From an uncultured Pelagibacteraceae bacterium (GTDB taxonomy: Bacteria; Pseudomonadota; Alphaproteobacteria; Pelagibacterales; Pelagibacteraceae): a DNA stretch of 64,000 nt. The stretch's first letter is position 1. Every line of letters begins with the position of its first letter. The stretch is from assembly GCA_902580565.1 (NCBI GenBank), contig CACHLD010000001.1:62001-126000 (forward strand), given 5' to 3'. Position numbers and translations under genes: made by a program. Below are positions 18,316 to 28,026 of this stretch, piece after piece. Under the pieces are notes generated by a model, which did not search any database, was not told the origin of the DNA, and saw nothing but the letters and a program-made list of their open reading frames with translations.

Positions 18316-19644
18316 TTATTTACCGATACAGAAATCTTTGAATATGGATCCGAGTATTTCTTCCACGTCTACCTTACCAACGATACTACCAAGATGTCGT
18401 GTGGCCATTCTTAGATCTTCAGCTGCTAATTCGAGGTCTTTGTTTTGATCTTTTTTAAGAAACTTGTCAATTTCTTTTAAGCAGTCATTAAGCTTAACTC
18501 TATGCCTTTCTCTAGTAATTAAAGCGCTATTATTAGATGAAAACTTTTTACTTAACTTAGCTTTTATTAAGTTGATTAATTTATCTATATTTTTATTACT
18601 TTTCACTGAAGCTAAAACAGTATCTACATTAAATTCATGATTTTGTTTATCTGATATATCTGATTTATTTAAAAGAACTATAGTATCTTTATTAATCATT
18701 TTCTGTATTTCATTATTTATTTTTTTCGATGAATTATCAATCACGATTATATTTAAATCTGCTTCTTTTGATTTGCCCAAAGCTAATGATATTCCTTTTT
18801 TTTCAACTTCATTTTTAGCGTCTCTAATACCTGCGGTATCTGCTAGAATTACAGGATAACCATCAATGTTTAAATAAGTTTCAATTACATCTCTTGTTGT
18901 TCCTTCCTCATCTGAAACAATTGCAACGTCTCTTTTTGCTAATAAATTTAAAAGAGACGATTTACCAGCATTAACTTCACCTGTGATAGAGACTCTAAAT
19001 CCATCTCTTATTTTTTCTCCAATTTTATTATCCTCGATGATTTTCTGAATATCTTTATGAATTTCTTTGATAGAGTTTTGTACTTCTATTAAAACCTTTT
19101 CTGGCAAATCGTCTTCTGCAAAATCTATTTTGGCTTCGATATAAGATAAAGATTTTATAAGTTTTTCTCTTAAATCATTATAATAATTTGAGGCATTACC
19201 TTGAACTAATTTAACAGCTTGGTCTCTCTGAAGCTCCGTTTCTGCGTGAATTAAATCACCAATACTTTCAGCTTTTAAAAGATCAATTTTATTATTTTGA
19301 AAAGCTATCTTTGTAAATTCACCTGGTTCAGCCAATCTAAAATTATCTTGTTCTGATAATGTCTTTAATAAAGCGTTAATTACAGCATTGCTTCCGTGAA
19401 CTTGGAACTCTGCTAAATCATCGCCGGTATAGCTATTAGGCGCAGGAAACCACAATAATAGTGCCTCTGGGTCTATAACCTTATCATTTTTAGGATCATG
19501 AAATTTACAATAATTTACCTCGTTAGAATTGATTTCTTTTAACTTAGTCAAATTTTTACAAACCTTTAAAGTATCTTTACCAGAAATTCTAACGATAGCT
19601 ATTCCTGACGGACCTCTGCCTGATGAAAGAGCATAAATGTTCAT
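18316..19644 (-). CDS. mnmE: tRNA modification GTPase MnmE (TrmE)
   Basis: GTPase partner of MnmG. 442 aa. The N-terminal folate-binding domain starts at IYALSSGRGPSGIAIVRISG. The inserted G domain has GEVNAGKSSLLNLL (G1), DEEGTTRD (G2), ADTAGIRD (G3) and LNKSD (G4). The protein ends with the catalytic Cys motif FCIGK (Cys439), as expected for CxGK. Only 42 bp separate it from mnmG. It starts 5 bp after the stop of the hydroxylase gene upstream. Confidence 0.97.
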   Translation of the reverse strand: MNIYALSSGRGPSGIAIVRISGKDTLKVCKNLTKLKEINSNEVNYCKFHDPKNDKVIDPEALLLWFPAPNSYTGDDLAEFQVHGSNAVINALLKTLSEQDNFRLAEPGEFTKIAFQNNKIDLLKAESIGDLIHAETELQRDQAVKLVQGNASNYYNDLREKLIKSLSYIEAKIDFAEDDLPEKVLIEVQNSIKEIHKDIQKIIEDNKIGEKIRDGFRVSITGEVNAGKSSLLNLLAKRDVAIVSDEEGTTRDVIETYLNIDGYPVILADTAGIRDAKNEVEKKGISLALGKSKEADLNIIVIDNSSKKINNEIQKMINKDTIVLLNKSDISDKQNHEFNVDTVLASVKSNKNIDKLINLIKAKLSKKFSSNNSALITRERHRVKLNDCLKEIDKFLKKDQNKDLELAAEDLRMATRHLGSIVGKVDVEEILGSIFKDFCIGK

Positions 19645-19648
19645 TGAA

Positions 19649-20746
19649 CTAAATTGATAAACCTTGATTAGAAATAAATTTGCTTATTTTTTTAAGAGTA
19701 TTGTTTTTGGAAATATTCTTCAAAATTGTTTCTTTAAATGGATCTAGTAATTTATTTTGTTTAAAGAAATTATGGGTTAGATCAATTCCTATACCGGTAA
19801 TGATATTTTCAGACTTTCTGCTATTTGTAAAATCTTCAAGAGCGGGAGTGCTTTTTAAAGACATGCCTAGTCCTGTGTAGTACTTAAGTATCTCTTGTAG
19901 TTTTTTAATATCTCTCAGTACAAGATTAAAGCCTTGGCCAGCTATAGGATGAACTGTGTGCAACCCTTCACCCAAAATAAGAATATCATTTTTATGGTAT
20001 GTTCGTTTTAAATTAAGCATCAAAGGATAAGATTGTTGATTTGAAATCTGTATTTTTTTTGTTTTTAGAACTTCACAAATTTTAGATTTAACAATTAAAT
20101 TAATATCTTTTTTTGGAAAGTCTTTATCTACACTCCACACAAAAGAAAAATTGTTTTTTGAAAAAGGGAGTATTGCTAAAGGTCCTTCTTTCAAGAAATA
20201 CTGAGCAGTATTTAAATTTTTTAAGTTATGGTTAACATAACCAGTTATAGCGATTTCTTTATAATCTTTATCTAGTGATCTTTTGCCAATGATACTTTGA
20301 TAGATTTTTGAAGATCTACCTAAGCAGAGCACTTTCATATCGTAACTATCTAAATCTTTTAGTTCATTAATATTTTTCTGAAGAGTTTTGATCTTTTTTT
20401 TTTTTATTTCTTTAATTAGAATTTTCTTAATTTTATCATTTTCAAAAACGTACATAAGATTTTTGCTATCTTCATTAAAGTTTAAAAAATTCATGTTCTG
20501 ATCTTTGGTCTCGTAGAAAAGATCTATCTTCTTAGAAGGCCAAAATAATTTTTTGTCGAGTTTGTCTATGACTTCGTTAAAAAACTCATAGTTGGAGTTG
20601 GAAATAGCTGTCGTTCTTTTATCTTTAGAATGCTTGTTTTTTTTAGATATTAGATGAACTTCTAAACCCTCTAATTTATTCAATGCCAAAGCAGCCATTA
20701 AACCTGAGAGACCGTCCCCAACTATGCATATTCTCTGCGTGTTCAT
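19649..20746 (-). CDS. FAD-dependent monooxygenase, UbiH/COQ6 type (likely ubiquinone biosynthesis)
   Basis: 365 aa from the ATG at 20746. The dinucleotide fold begins at once (RICIVGDGLSGLMAALAL). The second FAD motif is GEGLHTVHPIAGQGFNLVLRD, very close to the GDAAHxxHPxxGQGxNLGxxD signature of aromatic hydroxylases that modify the ubiquinone ring. The frame stays open another 29 codons upstream, but those residues lie before the Rossmann strand and would overlap the divergent ftsK leader, so the shorter form is preferred. Which ring position is hydroxylated cannot be told. Confidence 0.85.
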   Translation of the reverse strand: MNTQRICIVGDGLSGLMAALALNKLEGLEVHLISKKNKHSKDKRTTAISNSNYEFFNEVIDKLDKKLFWPSKKIDLFYETKDQNMNFLNFNEDSKNLMYVFENDKIKKILIKEIKKKKIKTLQKNINELKDLDSYDMKVLCLGRSSKIYQSIIGKRSLDKDYKEIAITGYVNHNLKNLNTAQYFLKEGPLAILPFSKNNFSFVWSVDKDFPKKDINLIVKSKICEVLKTKKIQISNQQSYPLMLNLKRTYHKNDILILGEGLHTVHPIAGQGFNLVLRDIKKLQEILKYYTGLGMSLKSTPALEDFTNSRKSENIITGIGIDLTHNFFKQNKLLDPFKETILKNISKNNTLKKISKFISNQGLSI

Positions 20747-20802
20747 ATTAAAATTTTTATCAATTTCATAAAAATGGTAAAAAGTATGTAAAACGATTCG
20801 AA

Positions 20803-22881
20803 ATGAATACAAACTTTTTAAACAGTTTAACAAATTTTATAAAAAAACGAACCTTTGAATTATTGGGATTACTCCTAATTTTAACGGCTTTAGCGCTAGT
20901 AATATCCTTTGTAACTTATACTCCCGATGATCCTTCATTTATTTATGGAAAAACAAATGTTGAAATTAAAAATTTCTTTGGAGTTTATGGAAGCAGAGTA
21001 GCGGATTTTCTTTTACAAAGTTTTGGATTAGTATCGTTTTTACTATTAGTAAATTTTTTACTTTGGGGTATTACACTTATAGTCAAAAAGGAAATTAAAA
21101 GGTTTATTCTAAAATTATTTTTAATTATTACTTATTTAACTTCAGGATCAATCTTTATCTATTTAACTTTTAATAATTCTTTTTGGCTTATTGACAATGG
21201 TAACTCGGGATTTGTTGGTGAGATAGCATATAACTTGATTTCAGAAATAGCTCCTTGGATAAACAATCAATATTCTCTATCGGCTTTATTTTTTTTAACT
21301 CTTGGTTTATTTATAATATCATCTGAATTAAATATTGGAAAAATAATAATTAGTCTTTTTAAAAATATTTTTAAAAGAAGAGAAAGTAAATTAATCGAGG
21401 AGCAAATTCCAACAGATAATGTAGGTGAAGAATTATCAGTGTCAGAAAAACCACAACAATCTTTCTCTTTTGAACCAGAAAATAGAGAAGATATTAAAGA
21501 AAAAATAAAATTTAGATTACCCTCCATTGATAGTCTTGAGAAAGTTTCCTCAAAAATAAATCTTTTAGAAACAAATAAAAATAGACCTGACGCAGAATTC
21601 ATGGAAAAAGTTTTGCTAGATTTCGGAATTAGTGGAAAAATTAAGAATATAAACAATGGACCAGTTGTAAGTCTCTATGAATTTGAGCCAGCTGCAGGTG
21701 TTAAAGTTTCAAAAATTATAAACCTTTCTGAGGACTTAGCTCGTAATACTAGCTCGACTTCTGCCAGGGTTTCAGTAATACCTGGAAAAAACACCGTTGG
21801 TATTGAGATTCCAAATGAAAATCGAGAGGGTGTAAATTTAAGGGAAATTATTTCTAATGAAAAATTTCAAAAAAAAGAAATTAAATTACCAATTGCACTT
21901 GGAAAGAGTATTTCTGGTTCTCCGATAATTGGAGACCTTACTAACATGCCTCATTTGCTAATTGCTGGAACAACTGGTTCAGGAAAATCTGTATGCATAA
22001 ATACAATAATTGTTTCTCTTCTTTATAAATTAGAACCGAGTTTATGTAAGTTAATCTTAATAGATCCAAAAATGTTAGAGCTTTCTACATACGAAGGTAT
22101 TCCTCATTTACTAACTCCCGTAATTACAGATGCCAAAAAAGCAACATCTGCTTTAGCTTGGACTGTTAGAGAGATGAATAATAGATATAAATTAATGAGT
22201 AAAGTTGGTGTTAGAAACATAGACGGTTATAATTCTAAGCATAAGCTTAAGATGCCTTACATAGTCGTTGTAGTAGATGAGATGTCTGATTTAATGTTAG
22301 TAGCTGGCAAAGAAATTGAAAATTATATTCAAAAATTATCTCAAATGGCTAGAGCAGCAGGTATTCATATTATTATGGCAACCCAAAGACCAAGTGTTGA
22401 CGTAATTACCGGGACTATAAAAGCTAATTTTCCAACAAGAATATCTTTCCAAGTGAGTTCAAAAATAGATAGTAGAACTATTTTGGGCGAACAAGGAGCT
22501 GAACAATTACTTGGTAAAGGTGATATGTTATTTATGTCGTCTGCAAATCGTATAATTAGAATTCACGGACCCTATGTATCTGAAAAAGAAATCGAAAGAA
22601 TTGCAAATACACTTAAAACCCAAGAAAATCCAGATTATATAGATGAGATTACTTCTCAAGAAACATCTGAAAGTTCTTTAACAACTGGCGGTGAAAGTGA
22701 GGAAGACGAATTATTTAATCAAGCTGTTGAGATAATTAAAAGGGAGGGTAAAGCATCTACAAGCTTCATACAAAGAAAATTACAAATTGGATATAATAGG
22801 GCGGCAAGAATAATTGATATGATGGAAGAAAAGGGCATCGTGAGCAAAGCAAATCATGTTGGTAAACGTGAAGTTCTTTAG
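20803..22881 (+). CDS. ftsK: DNA translocase FtsK
   Basis: Septal DNA pump that segregates chromosome termini. 692 aa. Four to five N-terminal membrane helices (about 15-180) are followed by a charged linker and the RecA-like motor. The Walker A box is AGTTGSGKSVCIN (about 388-400) and Walker B is IVVVVDEMSDLM. A QMARAAGIHIIMATQRPSVDVITG segment is typical. The C-terminal gamma winged helix (about 630-692, EDELFNQAVEIIKREGKAS...) would read KOPS polarity sequences. The linker is short, as in other alphaproteobacteria. It overlaps lolA by 26 bp. Confidence 0.96.
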   Translation: MNTNFLNSLTNFIKKRTFELLGLLLILTALALVISFVTYTPDDPSFIYGKTNVEIKNFFGVYGSRVADFLLQSFGLVSFLLLVNFLLWGITLIVKKEIKRFILKLFLIITYLTSGSIFIYLTFNNSFWLIDNGNSGFVGEIAYNLISEIAPWINNQYSLSALFFLTLGLFIISSELNIGKIIISLFKNIFKRRESKLIEEQIPTDNVGEELSVSEKPQQSFSFEPENREDIKEKIKFRLPSIDSLEKVSSKINLLETNKNRPDAEFMEKVLLDFGISGKIKNINNGPVVSLYEFEPAAGVKVSKIINLSEDLARNTSSTSARVSVIPGKNTVGIEIPNENREGVNLREIISNEKFQKKEIKLPIALGKSISGSPIIGDLTNMPHLLIAGTTGSGKSVCINTIIVSLLYKLEPSLCKLILIDPKMLELSTYEGIPHLLTPVITDAKKATSALAWTVREMNNRYKLMSKVGVRNIDGYNSKHKLKMPYIVVVVDEMSDLMLVAGKEIENYIQKLSQMARAAGIHIIMATQRPSVDVITGTIKANFPTRISFQVSSKIDSRTILGEQGAEQLLGKGDMLFMSSANRIIRIHGPYVSEKEIERIANTLKTQENPDYIDEITSQETSESSLTTGGESEEDELFNQAVEIIKREGKASTSFIQRKLQIGYNRAARIIDMMEEKGIVSKANHVGKREVL

Positions 22882-23425
22882 AAAATTACAATTAGTCTCA
22901 GCTTTTCTTTTGATAATAACAAATTTATCTGCTACCGAGAAAGACCAAATAATTTCCCAATTAAACGATTTAAATTCTTTGGAATTCACGTTTGATCAAT
23001 TGATTAATGAAAAAACTGAAAAGGGAAGCTGTCTTTTAGAATTTCCCGGAAAACTAAAGTGTAGTTATTTTGATGATAAGAAAAAAGAGTTAGTAATTAA
23101 TGATAAAAGATTAGCAATAACGCAAAAAAGATATAATAAAACTTATCATTATCCAATTTCAAAATCTCCATTTCTAAATATTCTTTATAAAGACAAGCTT
23201 TTAGAAATAGTTCGATCCGGAAAGTTGGAGTTGAATGATAATATAATTAAACTTATTTATTTTGGCGATAATGAGATAACAGTTTTTTTCGATAGAAAAA
23301 GTCTAGATCTTAAAGGTTGGCAAATTATAGATCAATACAATAATAATATTAATTTTTCTTTAAACATCATAGCAAAAAATGATATCTTTAAGAAAGGTAC
23401 TTTTAAAGTTCCTGAAATAAATTAA
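22856..23425 (+). CDS. lolA: Outer-membrane lipoprotein carrier LolA family protein
   Basis: 189 aa with a signal peptide (KFFRKLQLVSAFLLIITNLSA) and a secreted half-barrel: LNDLNSLEFTFDQLINEKTEKGSCLLEFPGKLKC, matching the family pattern in which F.Q.....G.L.f..P.k.r is followed by Y. LolA ferries lipoproteins across the periplasm. ftsK-lolA adjacency is common in proteobacteria. The start is within ftsK; a GTG at 22868 would give a more compact signal peptide and is an alternative. Confidence 0.85.
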   Translation: MLVNVKFFRKLQLVSAFLLIITNLSATEKDQIISQLNDLNSLEFTFDQLINEKTEKGSCLLEFPGKLKCSYFDDKKKELVINDKRLAITQKRYNKTYHYPISKSPFLNILYKDKLLEIVRSGKLELNDNIIKLIYFGDNEITVFFDRKSLDLKGWQIIDQYNNNINFSLNIIAKNDIFKKGTFKVPEIN

Positions 23426-23928
23426 GCTACAAAATCTATTTCTTCCTTTTTAAAGATTTCAAAACCTTTTGATTTATAATTTTGTAGTGCGTGCTTATGA
23501 TCTAAGCTGCAAGTGTGAACCCACATTCTTTCTGGATTTTTCCTTGACGCGCTAGCAATAGCATGATTTACAAGAGTCGATCCAAGTTTTAAACCTCTGA
23601 ATTCTTTTAATACTCCTAAGTTAATAAGCTCTACCTCATTTAATTCAGGATGATATTCTTGTTCATAATATCCCACAAGATCTTCACCTTTTTTAAGAAC
23701 ATGTGTCTCTAAATTTTTATTCGTAACATATTTTACCCATTCACTGTCAGACCATAACAATCTATCTCTCCAGAAATGATCTACGCCTATTTGTTTATAA
23801 AAAAATTTGTTTAAATGAAAATTGTTTTTGTCATCTAAAATAATCTGGAAATTTTCTGGAAGATTTAAATTAATAGTTTTTGAAAAATCTTTAATTTCTA
23901 AAAAATATCTTTTTACTCTTGAAACCAT
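23422..23928 (-). CDS. GNAT-family N-acetyltransferase
   Basis: 168 aa. The acetyl-CoA site is GVLKEFRGLKLGSTLVNHAIASA (motif A, R/Q-x-x-G-x-G/A with a slightly altered loop), preceded by the VELINLGV strand. HALQNYKSKGFEIFKKEE is the usual C-terminal YxxxGF block. The substrate is unknown. It is the last gene of the leftward his-hisE-HIT run (1-bp overlap with the HIT gene) and is convergent with lolA by 4 bp. Confidence 0.85.
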   Translation of the reverse strand: MVSRVKRYFLEIKDFSKTINLNLPENFQIILDDKNNFHLNKFFYKQIGVDHFWRDRLLWSDSEWVKYVTNKNLETHVLKKGEDLVGYYEQEYHPELNEVELINLGVLKEFRGLKLGSTLVNHAIASASRKNPERMWVHTCSLDHKHALQNYKSKGFEIFKKEEIDFVA

Positions 23929-24284
23929 TAGCTAACCATCTTTCCAATCTTTTCACCTGCAAATATATGATAATGTAAGTGAGGAACCTCCTGTCCTCCA
24001 TCGCTACCAATATTGGTTAAAGTACGATAACCTTTATCTTTTGCTCCTACAAGGTTAGCGACATGAGTGACGGCTTTATTAAATTCTACAATTTCTTTAT
24101 CCGAGGCTTTGCTAATAAAGTCATCAAGATCAACGTACTCACCTTTGGGGATAACTAGAATATGTACTTTCTTTTGAGGATTAATATCATGAAAAGCTAA
24201 AACATGATCGTTTTCATAAACTTTCTTACAAGGAATTTCACCTCTAATAATTTTTGCAAATATATTATTTTTATCGTAATTCAT
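23928..24284 (-). CDS. HIT-family (histidine triad) nucleotide-binding protein
   Basis: 118 aa with the histidine triad HxHxH at His102, 104, 106 (PHLHYHIFAG) and the N-terminal IFAKIIRGEIPCKKVYE block of HINT-type hydrolases, which cleave nucleoside phosphoramidates. It overlaps hisE by 4 bp; hisE-HIT adjacency is common in alphaproteobacteria. Confidence 0.94.
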   Translation of the reverse strand: MNYDKNNIFAKIIRGEIPCKKVYENDHVLAFHDINPQKKVHILVIPKGEYVDLDDFISKASDKEIVEFNKAVTHVANLVGAKDKGYRTLTNIGSDGGQEVPHLHYHIFAGEKIGKMVS

Positions 24285-24553
24285 TTTTGTCTTTTCTTAA
24301 GTTCGGTCATTACGTCTTCAATCTTTATATTATTAGCCTCTAAATAAACCATCAAGTGATAAATAACATCAGTCGCTTCGTGTATTTTATTTGAATTTTT
24401 TTCAACAGACTCTATTAACTCACCTATTTCTTCTTTTACTTTAGAAACACTTAAGTTTTTATCGTTGAGAAGTTTATTAGTATAGGATTTGTCTGGGGAA
24501 GAGTTTTTTCTCTCTCTGATTATTTTTATTAATTGTTCTAAGTTTTCAAACAT
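24281..24553 (-). CDS. hisE: Phosphoribosyl-ATP pyrophosphatase
   Basis: Second step of histidine synthesis. 90 aa, all-alpha MazG-like fold. SYTNKLLNDKNLSVSKVKEEIGELIES carries the metal-binding EExxE-like run, and HEATDVIYHLMVYLEANNI is the second conserved helix. It is a stand-alone HisE, not fused to HisI. It starts 2 bp after the hisF stop. hisI and hisG/D/C are not in this window. Confidence 0.94.
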   Translation of the reverse strand: MFENLEQLIKIIRERKNSSPDKSYTNKLLNDKNLSVSKVKEEIGELIESVEKNSNKIHEATDVIYHLMVYLEANNIKIEDVMTELKKRQK

Positions 24554-24554
24554 T

Positions 24555-25313
24555 TTATAACCTTACCGATACATTCTTAGAATTCAAATATTCTTTAGCA
24601 TCTTTAATTTTAAATTCACCATAGTGGAATATAGAAGCAGCTAAAACTGCGCTTGCTCCACCTTTAACTATGCCATCATATAAATGATCTAATGTTCCCA
24701 CTCCACCAGATGCTATAACAGGAATATTAGTACTTTTTGTAATTGTTTTTAATAGATCTACGTCGTAGCCAGATTTAGTCCCATCTTTATCCATTGAAGT
24801 TAAGAGAATTTCTCCAGCTCCGTTAATTTCAATTTTTTTAGCAAAATCTAAAGCGTCAATACCTGTTTTATTTCTTCCCCCATGTGTAAATACTTCCCAT
24901 TTGTTTTCTGAAACTTTTTTGGCGTCAATTGCAACGACAATACATTGAGATCCAAACTTTTTAGAGGCTTCTTTAACAAAATCAACATTCTTTACGGCTG
25001 CAGTATTAATAGAAACTTTATCTGCTCCAGCTAATAATAAATCAGTAATATTTTGAATAGTTCTAACCCCACCACCAACTGTTAAAGGAACAAAACATTC
25101 TTTAGCTGTCTTTCTTACAATATCAAAAATTATATCTCTATTTTCATTTGATGCAGTGATATCTAGAAAACAAATTTCGTCAGCACCACCTTCACTATAA
25201 ATCTTTGCTTGCTCAACAGGATCGCCAGCATCTTTTAGTTCAACAAAATTAATACCTTTAACAACTCTTCCATTTTTAACATCAAGACAAGGTATAATTC
25301 TATTTTTTAACAT
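24555..25313 (-). CDS. hisF: Imidazole glycerol phosphate synthase subunit HisF
   Basis: Cyclase subunit of 252 aa. It begins [19 protein letters not shown] with the catalytic Asp in CLDV, and the second Asp lies in [18 protein letters not shown] and [11 protein letters not shown] are the two phosphate-binding repeats of the (beta-alpha)8 barrel. It works with HisH, encoded three genes upstream. Its start overlaps a 44-codon ORF by 14 bp. Confidence 0.97.
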   Translation of the reverse strand: MLKNRIIPCLDVKNGRVVKGINFVELKDAGDPVEQAKIYSEGGADEICFLDITASNENRDIIFDIVRKTAKECFVPLTVGGGVRTIQNITDLLLAGADKVSINTAAVKNVDFVKEASKKFGSQCIVVAIDAKKVSENKWEVFTHGGRNKTGIDALDFAKKIEINGAGEILLTSMDKDGTKSGYDVDLLKTITKSTNIPVIASGGVGTLDHLYDGIVKGGASAVLAASIFHYGEFKIKDAKEYLNSKNVSVRL

Positions 25314-25434
25314 TTTTTTTCCTTTTTGCTTTACTGGGCAGTAAGCCTTTGTTTACTGCTCTTGCTCTTTCTGAAAAGCCTAGTTTTTCTCCATTTCGAA
25401 TCTTTCTTCTGATAGTAGATAATTTTGCCACCAT
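25300..25434 (-). CDS. Small basic protein of unknown function inside the his operon (44 aa)
   Basis: Between hisA and hisF lies an ATG-started frame beginning 4 bp after the hisA stop and ending 14 bp inside hisF. It encodes [19 protein letters not shown], then [15 protein letters not shown] and a lysine-rich end. The composition is strongly basic with a plausible amphipathic helix. The frame fills an otherwise unexplained 125-bp gap in an operon where all other junctions are under 6 bp, which is the main argument that it is translated. I do not recognise the family. No clear ribosome site is visible; coupling to hisA is possible. Confidence 0.6.
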   Translation of the reverse strand: MVAKLSTIRRKIRNGEKLGFSERARAVNKGLLPSKAKRKKNVKK

Positions 25435-25438
25435 GATT

Positions 25439-26161
25439 TTAATCTATTTCTTTCGCTAATTCTTCAAGTTTAATATCACCGTCATAAATAGCTTTACCAA
25501 CAATTATACCTTCAATTTTCTTGTTATTTAATTTTTTTGCAGTTGTAATATCGCTAATTGAAGAAACTCCACCTGAAATAATTAAAGGACAATTAGAAAT
25601 CTCAGCAATTTTTACAGTCTCTTCATAATTAGGACCGGTCTTCATCCCATCTCTGTTGATATCCGTATATATAATTCTACTAACACCGAAATCACTCACA
25701 TCTTTAAGAAAATCTGTAGTTTTTATATTTAAATTTTCTTTCCAACCAGATGCAAAAAGATTTCCATCTTTAGCATCTAGACCTAAAGCAATTTTATTTT
25801 TAAATTTTTTGCATGCTTCCTTTAAAAATTCTTTATTTTTAATTGCACCGCTCCCTAAGATAACTTTCTCAACACCTCCTTCGATATATTGCCTAATAGC
25901 ATCTAAAGATCTTACACCACCGCCTACTTCAACTTTAAAATCATATTTATTTATTATTTCTTTAATGATTTCTAAATTAACAGGCTTACCGGTTAATGCT
26001 CCATCTAAATCAACAATATGTAGATTCTTAAAACCATGGTTTTTATATTTTGCTGCTTGATCAATTGGTAGAGTTTTATATTCAGTTTTATTTTCAAAGT
26101 TACCTTTAATTAACCTCACACATTTTTTGTCTTTTATGTCTATAGCAGGAAAAATCTTCAT
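25439..26161 (-). CDS. hisA: ProFAR isomerase HisA
   Basis: 240 aa (beta-alpha)8 isomerase of histidine synthesis. Catalytic Asp lies in the FPAIDIKDKKCVRL start, with the partner Asp in YTDINRDGM. GGGVRSLDAI and ISGGVSSISDI are the duplicated phosphate sites. It shares the A of the adjoining stop/start with hisH (1-bp overlap). Confidence 0.97.
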   Translation of the reverse strand: MKIFPAIDIKDKKCVRLIKGNFENKTEYKTLPIDQAAKYKNHGFKNLHIVDLDGALTGKPVNLEIIKEIINKYDFKVEVGGGVRSLDAIRQYIEGGVEKVILGSGAIKNKEFLKEACKKFKNKIALGLDAKDGNLFASGWKENLNIKTTDFLKDVSDFGVSRIIYTDINRDGMKTGPNYEETVKIAEISNCPLIISGGVSSISDITTAKKLNNKKIEGIIVGKAIYDGDIKLEELAKEID

Positions 26162-26787
26162 TATATTTTAATAAAGTTATCTATTATCTTTAATCCAGTT
26201 TTATCGCTCTTCTCTGGGTGAAACTGCGTACCAAATAAGTTTTCTCTTTCAACAGAGCAGACTATTTTTGAAGAATAATCAGTTGTCGCTGAAATGACAG
26301 ATTTATCCTCTGGAATAAACTCATAACTGTGTACAAAATACATGTGAGATTTATTTTTTATGTCTTTAAATATTTTGCTTTCTTTCTGTATCTCAATTTC
26401 GTTCCAGCCAATGTGAGGAAGTTTAAACTTTCCTTTTTGATTATTAATTTTAGAAACTTTTCCTGGAATCCAACCTAGTCCTTTTGTTTCTGCCTCTTCA
26501 TAACCAACGTCAGCAAACATTTGTAAACCTACACAAATTCCTAACAATGGTTTCTTGTTAATAATTGCAAATTCTTTAAGGATATCTACTAATCCATTAA
26601 TTCTATTTAAAGAGTCCACACAGCTTTTAAATGAACCTTGACCAGGTAAAACAATTTTATCGCTAGCTTTAATTTTTTTGATATCTGAAGTCACTTCTAA
26701 ATTAACTTTATCTTTAGCGACCTGTTCAAAAGAATTTATAACTGAGCTTATATTGCCCGATTGATAGTCAACAATTGTGACATTCAT
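26161..26787 (-). CDS. hisH: Imidazole glycerol phosphate synthase subunit HisH
   Basis: Class I glutamine amidotransferase of 208 aa that feeds ammonia to HisF. The nucleophile elbow is GICVGLQMF, the oxyanion region LPGQGSF, and the His/Glu of the triad lie in FGTQFHPEKS. YFVHSY is the usual additional motif. Five bases separate it from hisB. Confidence 0.97.
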   Translation of the reverse strand: MNVTIVDYQSGNISSVINSFEQVAKDKVNLEVTSDIKKIKASDKIVLPGQGSFKSCVDSLNRINGLVDILKEFAIINKKPLLGICVGLQMFADVGYEEAETKGLGWIPGKVSKINNQKGKFKLPHIGWNEIEIQKESKIFKDIKNKSHMYFVHSYEFIPEDKSVISATTDYSSKIVCSVERENLFGTQFHPEKSDKTGLKIIDNFIKI

Positions 26788-26792
26788 TAAAT

Positions 26793-27383
26793 TTAAATAG
26801 AACCTTTTGTCGAAGGTATTGAGTTTTTAATTCTTTTATCGATGGCTAAAGCATCCTTTAATGATCTAGCTAATCCCTTATAACAAGATTCAATTTTGTG
26901 GTGACTATTATCACCGTAAATATTCTCAATGTGCAATGTAATTCCGGCCGATTGAGAAAATGCTTGGAACCACTCTTTAAAAAGTTCAGTGTCCATTTCA
27001 CCTAATTTCTCAACAGCTAAATCAACTTTCCAAATTAAGTAAGGCCTATTCGATACATCAATTGAAACACGACTAAGAGTTTCATCCATAGGAATCATTG
27101 TCGAAGCATATCTTATAATTCCTTTTCGTTTACCAGCAGCTTTTTTAATAGCTTCTCCAATAGCAATGCCTGTATCTTCAGTAGTATGATGTAAATCAAT
27201 ATGAGTGTCACCTTTAGCTTTAACCTCTAAATCAATTAGTGAGTGTTTAGCTAACTGCTCAAGCATATGATCAAGGAAGCCTATTCCAGTTTTAATTTTA
27301 TATTTACCTTTTCCGTCTATATTAACTGCGACCGAAATGTTAGTTTCTTTAGTTTTTCTAATTATTTTAGCTTTTCTTTTCAT
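26793..27383 (-). CDS. hisB: Imidazoleglycerol-phosphate dehydratase
   Basis: 196 aa, the monofunctional form. Metal-binding blocks [32 protein letters not shown] and [17 protein letters not shown] are all present. It is the first gene of the leftward his run (hisB-H-A-orf-F-E-HIT-GNAT). A T/A-rich TATATATATA tract lies just upstream in the 102-bp divergent gap with hslV and could hold its promoter. Confidence 0.97.
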   Translation of the reverse strand: MKRKAKIIRKTKETNISVAVNIDGKGKYKIKTGIGFLDHMLEQLAKHSLIDLEVKAKGDTHIDLHHTTEDTGIAIGEAIKKAAGKRKGIIRYASTMIPMDETLSRVSIDVSNRPYLIWKVDLAVEKLGEMDTELFKEWFQAFSQSAGITLHIENIYGDNSHHKIESCYKGLARSLKDALAIDKRIKNSIPSTKGSI

Positions 27384-27449
27384 AATCTATGATGATTTAT
27401 CTTTGATATATATATAATTTCTCATTTTATCAATAAATCAGATTTCGCT

Positions 27450-27479
27450 ATTGAAGATCTAAAATTAATCTCCACATAT
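27450..27479 (+). promoter_or_regulatory. Weak sigma32-like promoter candidate for hslVU
   Basis: ATTGAA (27450-27455) and CCACATAT (27472-27479, 7/8 match to CCCCATNT) are separated by 16 nt, slightly long for the E. coli spacing. It lies directly before hslV, a classic heat-shock gene. Offered as a weak match only. Confidence 0.3.
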
Positions 27480-27485
27480 AATATC

Positions 27486-28025
27486 ATGAATACAGCTGAA
27501 AAATGGCATGGAACTACAATTGTCTTGTTAAGAAAAAATGGTGAAACTGTTGTAGCAGGAGATGGGCAGGTAAGCTTAGGTAATACAGTTTTAAAAAGTA
27601 AAGCCAAAAAAGTTAGGAAAATTGACTCCAGAGGTGTAATTGCGGGTTTTGCTGGATCAACAGCTGATGCTCTTACATTATTTGAGAGACTAGAAGCTAA
27701 ATTGGAGAAACATGCAGGAAATCTTCAAAGAGCTGCTGTAGAATTGGCGAAGGATTGGAGAAGTGATAAATTTCTTCGAAGATTAGAGGCATTAATGGCT
27801 GTAGCAGATAAAAAACACAGCTTTATTATATCTGGTACTGGAGATGTATTAGAACCAGAGGATGGAATAATTGGAATTGGTTCAGGTGGTAATTATGCAC
27901 TAGCTGCTGCAAAAGTTTTAATAGAAACTGATCTTAAAGCTGAAGAGATTGCAAGAAAATCCATTAAAGTTGCTTCGGATATTTGTGTTTTTACTAATAA
28001 TAATATTACAGTGGAGAAAGTTTAA
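27486..28025 (+). CDS. hslV: ATP-dependent protease peptidase subunit HslV (ClpQ)
   Basis: Proteasome-like threonine peptidase, 179 aa. The catalytic Thr is Thr10 in [11 protein letters not shown], so a nine-residue propeptide is removed, as in other alphaproteobacteria. [14 protein letters not shown] and [17 protein letters not shown] are conserved, and [13 protein letters not shown] follows. It is followed by hslU after one base and forms the HslUV complex with it. Confidence 0.97.
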   Translation: MNTAEKWHGTTIVLLRKNGETVVAGDGQVSLGNTVLKSKAKKVRKIDSRGVIAGFAGSTADALTLFERLEAKLEKHAGNLQRAAVELAKDWRSDKFLRRLEALMAVADKKHSFIISGTGDVLEPEDGIIGIGSGGNYALAAAKVLIETDLKAEEIARKSIKVASDICVFTNNNITVEKV

Positions 28026-28026
28026 T

